13,176 bases of DNA from Tubulinosema ratisbonensis. Lineage: Eukaryota > Microsporidia > Tubulinosematidae. The translations under genes were made by a program, and so were the position numbers. The stretch spans positions 1-13,176 of the forward strand of contig RCSS01000624.1 in the NCBI GenBank assembly GCA_004000155.1, read 5' to 3'. Under the pieces are notes generated by a model. It saw only the letters and a program-made list of their open reading frames with translations, was not told the DNA's origin and made no database searches. Below, one piece after another: positions 9,342-13,176 of the stretch (position 1 is its first letter; the number at the start of each line of letters is the position of its first letter).

Positions 9342-10143
9342 TGGGTGGCCAGAACAAAAAAAAGCGCTTAAAAGAAATTGACTTTGAAAAGATTTATTAA
9401 AGCGAAGAGTTGGACGAGAGGGTGATTTGTCGAATTCTTAAGTCGATGTACTTCTTCTGGCTTAAAGATGTCAACATTTGCTGGTATTGATGGAGAAGGG
9501 GTCGATGAATGGATAAATCAAATGAGCTAATAGAAACAGAATAGCCTGATATTAAGTTGTTAAAGATGTTAAGAGGAGTTTAAGAGGCCAGGCACTTCGA
9601 TAATTTGAAGCGCTCGATGATTTAGAAATCAAAAATTTTAAAGAATTTATACAAAGATTTATTGAAAAGTACATTAAGCGCCAAATAACCACCGAGGATT
9701 ACAGCATAAAGATTATTAAAACAATGATACAAGGTCACGAGCAATGGATTATCTAGATTTCTTGTATAAAATAAAAACTTGTAATAAAATTGCAAATATC
9801 TCTTTTCGACAAACAATGAAAAATATCATTAAGTATTTACAGGATTTTTAAAAGATCGATTTGAGTATATTCATTCTTGTGGTGAGTTGTCTGATTTTTA
9901 TGACAAAAACTCGATTAAGATAAAATCATTTTGCAACAAAATAAAAAAATTTTGGCAAGTTTGGTAGTTTATAACAATACAAAGATAGTGTCAAACTGGT
10001 TAAATGCTTTATTTGCAAAGGGAATCATTATGCTTCAAAAGATGGGAAGAAAATTAATATTAAAGGATCATCTCACAAACCAAGCTATGATAAAGAGGAT
10101 AAAAATAAAAACTATAGTAAGAAATATAGAAAAAAAGTTATGA
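9341..10143 (+). pseudogene. Broken gypsy gag (capsid and nucleocapsid)
   Basis: Gag packages the element RNA into virus-like particles. Its pieces lie in different frames. The ATG at 9341 begins MGGQNKKKRL. An FAGIDGEGVDEWI segment from 9468 matches the F.G.....W motif opening the retrotransposon gag domain. LRGQAL...FEAL...F.EFIQRF at about 9580-9670 matches the capsid core. The segment from about 9740 (AMDYLDFLYK) continues the domain. At 10005-10043 CFICKGNHYASKD is a degenerate nucleocapsid zinc knuckle, with one residue too few between the second Cys and His and Asp at the last Cys position. Many stops and at least four frame changes make it non-functional. The 70-codon frame at 9931-10143 is in the wrong frame. 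Confidence 0.72.
9342..9355 (+). other. Candidate primer-binding site
   Basis: TGGGTGGCCAGAAC begins directly after the CA that ends the 5' LTR. LTR retrotransposons prime minus-strand synthesis from a tRNA whose 3' CCA pairs with a TGG at this point. The same bases overlap the presumed gag start codon, so they may be conserved as coding sequence instead. No tRNA gene is available here to test the match. Confidence 0.4.
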
Positions 10144-10227
10144 AACTAAACAAATTAATATTACAGTGAATAAAATAGATTTAAAAGTTTGATCTAATAG
10201 AAATGAAAAAAAATAAGATATACAAAT

Positions 10228-10687
10228 ATGAAAATTAATAATTAAATATACAGAGCTTTGATCGATACAGGAGCTTTGCAATATTCCATTTCAGATAAGA
10301 TTGTAAAAGATGAAGGCATGTAGGTTACAATGTGCACAAATATAATTCGAACTGCTAATAGTGAGCAAGAAACTAAAGGTCTAGTAGAAGGGACATATGA
10401 ACTTGGAGACATAAGGCATGTTTCAAACTTTCGCATACTTTCAAACTTATTTAGGGAGTTATTCTTGGGTTAAATTTTTTAGAATCTACTGGGGCGAAAT
10501 TGGATTTGAAAGAAATATGATAACGATAAGTGATATGAGTTTTCCATTTGTTTTTAGAGAAAAAAAAGCACTTGTGGAGAATGATTATATAGTTAAGCCC
10601 GGTTTAGTATGTGATATTTTAGTTTTTTGTACATACAATAGTATTTTAGTTAAAGGGTTATGTAATAATACAACTAGAGAATGTTGA
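10228..10687 (+). pseudogene. Broken gypsy aspartic protease and pol linker
   Basis: The retroelement protease cleaves Gag-Pol. ALIDTGA from about 10255 carries the catalytic Asp-Thr-Gly (10264-10272) in the classic LIDTGA..S.IS context, and TANSE and VEGTYELG follow. A stop interrupts at 10321. The second half, LGLNFLESTGAKLDLKE at 10464-10514, is the family's iLG.dfL block and lies in another frame. From about 10510 to 10687 a third frame continues with MITISDM...VKPG, the usual spacer before reverse transcriptase. At least two shifts and several stops make the gene dead. The reverse transcriptase that should follow is absent. Confidence 0.72.
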
Positions 10688-10691
10688 GCAN

Positions 10692-11101
10692 AAAAATGAC
10701 CACTTCATCTAAATTTTTAATTAAGTGCACTAAAAACTTAAAGTGCAAAGGTAAATCTATTTTATTAACTTAATAATAGTATATGTAAATAGTCGCCTTT
10801 TTATTTTGCACTTTACTAACAAATTTAAAGTCTGCCGGTTTTGTCGTATTAATAGTAAAATACGGCATATTAATTTTTTAGCTATGTTTAAAAAAACTCC
10901 AAAGGGTGTGAAAAGTTTAATAAAACATAACATTAGCATATAGAAACCTGATTTTTGAAAATTTTTTGAAACTCATAATTATAAAAAACAAAAAGAATCG
11001 ATCAAAGAAAAAATTGATTTAATATAAATAAATATTTTTTTATTATTTAGTTTAGGTCAAATTTCCCTCCAAATATATTTAAATGTGATAAAATATTAGT
11101 C
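10692..11101. other. Non-coding segment before the Tc1 fragment
   Basis: This 410-base segment starts right after the ambiguous base at 10691. It contains the heptamer AAGTGCA twice (10723-10729 and 10741-10747). An 11-bp perfect inverted repeat, TAAAGTGCAAA at 10739-10749 and its complement at 10805-10815, overlaps the second copy. A G-T-tolerant 8-bp stem lies at 10843-10866. These could be remains of a Tc1 left end with its 5' leader, but the matching right end is not in the window. A 60-codon minus-strand frame here shows no family features. Confidence 0.4.
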
Positions 11102-11643
11102 ATGAAAAAACATTATGATATACAATTAAAAGAGTTAGTAATTAGAAAATTTTCCATCTTAAAAACAAATCCTTAGTCTCTAAAGATTTAGAAATTCCTA
11201 GAACGACTGTGAGAAATATTATTTCTCAATGGACTCGTGAAAAAAACTTATCAAGAAAACCAGGAAGCGGCAAAATATTTTCTCTTTCTAACAAGTTAGC
11301 GGATCTTATATGATTCAAGCTAGCTAAAAATTCATTCATTAGCAGTAACGATTTAAGAAATGAAGTTTTTAAAACTTTAAACATTTCTATTACATTTAGA
11401 ATCATAAGAAATCATATAAAAGCATTAATATTTAAGTCAAACTTCCTATATAAAAAATTCCTTTTATCACAAAAAAACATACGAGCGCGTTTAGATTTCG
11501 CCAACAAATATATCATGTCCTCTGAAGAAGATTGGGATAAAGAAATTTTTTTGGATAAAATAAAATTACCTTTTTTCGATAATGATTTTCTGAAGAAAGT
11601 TTGGTACCGCGAAGGAAAAAAGTTAAAACACAAAATTTTTTTT
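11102..11643 (+). pseudogene. Truncated Tc1/mariner transposase
   Basis: Tc1/mariner transposases cut and paste DNA at TA sites using a DDE/D triad. ATG at 11102 starts MKKHYDIQLKEL, the first helix-turn-helix region. The frame then shifts in the A run near 11160-11170 and continues VSKDLEIPRTTVRNII, the recognition helix. RKPGSGK at about 11255-11275 corresponds to the GRPR-like linker. A TGA at 11311 interrupts, then SSNDLRNEV...TFRIIRNHIK forms the second helix-turn-helix. RARLDFANKYI precedes the catalytic core, where IFLDK (Asp at 11554-11556) takes the place of the usual FSDE, with VWYREGKK following. The second and third catalytic residues are missing because the sequence ends at the ambiguous base 11644. 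It lies inside the gypsy element, replacing its reverse transcriptase region. Confidence 0.75.
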
Positions 11644-11658
11644 NGTGGTTGAAAATAA

Positions 11659-11985
11659 TTTATTAAATCAGATTGCGATGATTTATACAAAGGTGATATA
11701 GTGTTATTAAAACGCCCACTGAAAAATAACAAACAGCAATCACAGTATATAGGTCCTTTCGTGATTATAAAGAAGCTTCAATTTGGTACATATGTAGTTG
11801 AATCTCTGAAAAAGATGTTGAGAATAACAATCAACAGGACGAATTTGTTGAAACTTGATGGCGAGAACAAAGATGACTTTTGTAGTTTGCTTGACGATAT
11901 ACAGGATTTTGAGAAGGAAGGAATGTGTCTGGGGTTTTCAGATAATGGTGAGTTGACTTTGACTTTTATATGTTTAGATGATTAA
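11659..11985 (+). CDS. Gypsy integrase C-terminal tail (fragment)
   Basis: This open fragment has no upstream integrase core. The frame is open from 11659 to the TAA at 11983-11985. The first in-frame initiator would be a GTG at 11701, but it more likely continues a lost polyprotein. YKGDIVLLKR and QYIGPFVI followed by GTYVVES and NRTNLLKL match the GD.V....Y.GPF.I...TY.V...N...LK pattern of the integrase C-terminal domain that ends Ty3/gypsy pol. An acidic tail of about 40 residues follows (DDFCSLLDDIQDFEKE). It ends four bases before the 3' LTR, as expected for pol. Unlike gag and protease it has no internal stop. It would not be functional alone. Confidence 0.72.
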   Translation, partial: FIKSDCDDLYKGDIVLLKRPLKNNKQQSQYIGPFVIIKKLQFGTYVVESLKKMLRITINRTNLLKLDGENKDDFCSLLDDIQDFEKEGMCLGFSDNGELTLTFICLDD

Positions 11986-11989
11986 TCGA

Positions 11990-12109
11990 TGTAATGATTA
12001 AACATCTGAAACATTAAAAGTATATTTAAGTTTAAAAATTAATCAAGAATGTTCTCAGAAAATAACTCTTTTTTTCTAAACAATAAAATCATTATCTATT
12101 GCTCAAACA
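11990..12109 (+). repeat. 3' LTR
   Basis: The 120-base copy begins TGTAATGATTAAACATCTG and ends AAACA, giving the TG...CA ends typical of LTRs. By eye it is about three-quarters identical to 9224-9341, including a 17-base exact block near the start. No purine-rich primer tract sits directly upstream, which suggests that the boundary has drifted. Confidence 0.75.
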
Positions 12110-12420
12110 CTTCTTTTATTTTTTTTTGTCAATAAATCTAATCTTATGATTTTATCAAATATCTTTTTATCTATATTTTCGATAAACCTTTTCACATATT
12201 TTATGAAGCACGGTCCATTGCAAGAATTACATATGTCACTCTAAAGTTATGCTTAGTTTCTTGTTAAGATTTTAGGTCTTATATTTTATAAAATATTACA
12301 TCTTTTTGAAAAAAATGTTAAGATTATAAGACATTTTTTAATTATTCTATATAAAGTAGTAGATGGTGTGCCAAACATTTCTTTAATAACTCTTTAAGTA
12401 GAAATATAGGTTACATAATA
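12103..12420 (-). pseudogene. Probable Tc1-type transposase N-terminus relic
   Basis: One minus-strand frame runs through the region with about six stops. It carries RVIKEMFGTPSTTLYRIIKK (12390 down to about 12331), a good match to the helix-turn-helix of microsporidial-style Tc1 transposases, then RPKILT at 12279-12262, the usual position of the linker before the second domain. Downstream is CNSCNGPC and a Lys/Ile-rich stretch that I cannot align. The frame ends at the outer edge of the gypsy 3' LTR, so the LTR element may have inserted into this older element. No DDE core is visible. Confidence 0.45.
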
Positions 12421-12788
12421 AAAATATATATACATTTATAATTTCAAACTATAAATCTTTTAAAAAATAACTATTTCTGAAAGTATTTTATCAAAGCAAG
12501 TCGATTTATTTAAATAATTGTTTAATTTAATTTTCATAAATAATTCAATTTTTCTACCATATTTTTTGTATTTTCGCATTTGATCGTGTCTTTATTATAA
12601 GTTTCTATTTTGAAAAAAAAATTATTTTAACAGAAAAATAAAAATATTTGAATAATGTTTTAATTTCTATAATAAAATAAATTATATTTTTAGAAAATGA
12701 ATTATTTAATTCAAAAGAAGGACCCGAAAATAGTCAATAGAAAGAACATTTTCATAGTACACTTATCTGTTAAATTATAATTTGTAAT
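12421..12788. other. Spacer between two minus-strand transposon relics
   Basis: This A+T-rich stretch lies between the Tc1-type relic and the ISXO2-like relic. A 27-codon plus-strand frame from 12697 is too short to support. No terminal inverted repeats of either element were found. Confidence 0.4.
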
Positions 12789-13176
12789 CAAAAAAATTTT
12801 TTAATAAAAACTACGGCCATCTTTTTTTCTAAGACTCGCTTTTTAACCTATACATTATTCCATATAAAATTCATATGGCGATTTGTTTAATAACTAATAT
12901 ATTCAATAGAATAATTAACTTGTAATGTAATACTAATAAGATTTTAAGTTGGAAATGTTTTATAATTCGTGAAATATGCAGTCCATTGATTATCATATAT
13001 TATAGTTTAGACTTAGTAAATTTTTAAATAAAATTTACTAAAGTCATTTCTCTCTGTCTTCAACGATTTATGCAAACGTTAACTTGAACCTTTCTCAACT
13101 CTAACAAATATTTATATCTAAGGATGGTATGAGCCTCTGTAATTTTTTCGTTTTTCAAAAATAACAGGTACATCGG
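12789..13176 (-). pseudogene. ISXO2/IS1595-like transposase relic, cut by right edge
   Basis: IS1595/ISXO2-type DDE transposases are known in microsporidian genomes. A single minus-strand frame, without indels over most of its length, carries the family landmarks in order. KRKNYRGSYHP (from about 13153) matches the RK..RG block. IFVRVEKGSS matches WVFGG..R. IIYDNQWTAY holds the second catalytic Asp at 12994-12992 in the SD.W.AY motif. VNYSIEY (from 12919) matches VNHS..F, and RHMNFIW with VKKRV covers the end region. About eight stops interrupt it. The first catalytic Asp position appears to be Val and the final Glu cannot be placed. The N-terminal zinc-ribbon part lies beyond the window. Confidence 0.78.

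Larger units (their letters stand above)
9224..12109 (+). mobile_element. Dead Ty3/gypsy LTR retrotransposon with Tc1 fragment inside
   Basis: The element is bounded by two related short LTRs (9224-9341 and 11990-12109). Between them, in the expected order, are gag, an aspartic protease and the C-terminal integrase tail, all on the plus strand. Reverse transcriptase, RNase H and the integrase zinc finger and catalytic core are missing. Their place, about 10692-11643, holds a Tc1/mariner transposase piece and non-coding sequence. The interior is only about 2.65 kb, well short of a full gypsy element. No target-site duplication is visible. LTR divergence and broken frames indicate an old, inactive copy. 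Confidence 0.8.

Noticed and set aside
9622..9816. 64-codon minus-strand frame
   Set aside because: It is antisense to gag capsid motifs that read on the plus strand.
9931..10143. 70-codon plus-strand frame
   Set aside because: The zinc-knuckle motif of gag lies in a different frame over the same bases, and this frame has no ATG at its start.
10242..10436. 64-codon minus-strand frame
   Set aside because: It is antisense to the protease, whose DTG motif is on the plus strand.
10757..10939. 60-codon minus-strand frame
   Set aside because: It shows no motif, is short, and lies over the repeat-rich leader of the Tc1 fragment.
11412..11732. 106-codon minus-strand frame including an ambiguous residue
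   Set aside because: It is antisense to the Tc1 transposase and the integrase tail, both clearly readable on the plus strand.
9219..12114. Target-site duplication around the gypsy element
   Set aside because: The five bases outside the two LTRs do not match (AATGA versus CTTCT), so no duplication can be claimed.

Overview
The window is extremely A+T rich (about four-fifths A+T by eye) and gene-poor: two intact protein genes and one frameshifted gene in 13 kb, with the rest intergenic DNA or decayed transposons. No introns, rRNA or tRNA genes were seen. Small intronless genes rich in Lys/Asn/Ile/Phe, a TACCC motif just before two start codons, and relics of ISXO2-like, Tc1/mariner and Ty3/gypsy elements together suggest a microsporidian, probably one of the large, sparsely coding, A+T-rich genomes. 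The genus cannot be proved from the sequence.

Layout. At 9-863 (minus) is a multi-pass membrane protein of unknown function. After 1.9 kb of spacer, 2769-3982 (plus) encodes a protein broken by a one-base frameshift. After another 2.7 kb, with two possible Tc1 relics, 6711-7943 (plus) is an intact 410-codon gene. The broken and intact genes are diverged paralogues: the first would be 404 residues with one base restored, and shared blocks align along nearly its whole length. Both have a hydrophobic N-terminus and a TACCC motif before ATG, which suggests a lineage-specific, possibly secreted family not recognised here.

From about 9.2 kb onward the window is a transposon graveyard. A dead Ty3/gypsy LTR element spans about 9224-12109. 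It has short LTRs (about 118 and 120 bp, roughly three-quarters identical), a broken gag with a degenerate zinc knuckle, a broken aspartic protease, and an intact C-terminal integrase tail ending 4 bp before the 3' LTR. Reverse transcriptase, RNase H and the integrase core are absent. In their place is a truncated Tc1/mariner transposase, on a segment bracketed by the window's only two ambiguous bases (10691 and 11644). This may be a nested insertion plus deletion, or an assembly join.

Just past the 3' LTR, on the minus strand, are a probable second Tc1-type N-terminal relic (12103-12420) and a clear ISXO2/IS1595-like transposase relic (12789 to the right edge). The ISXO2 relic keeps one reading frame but carries many stops. 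None of the mobile genes looks functional. Nothing in the sequence shows the genes working as a pathway; the strongest biological lead is the unrecognised paralogous protein family.
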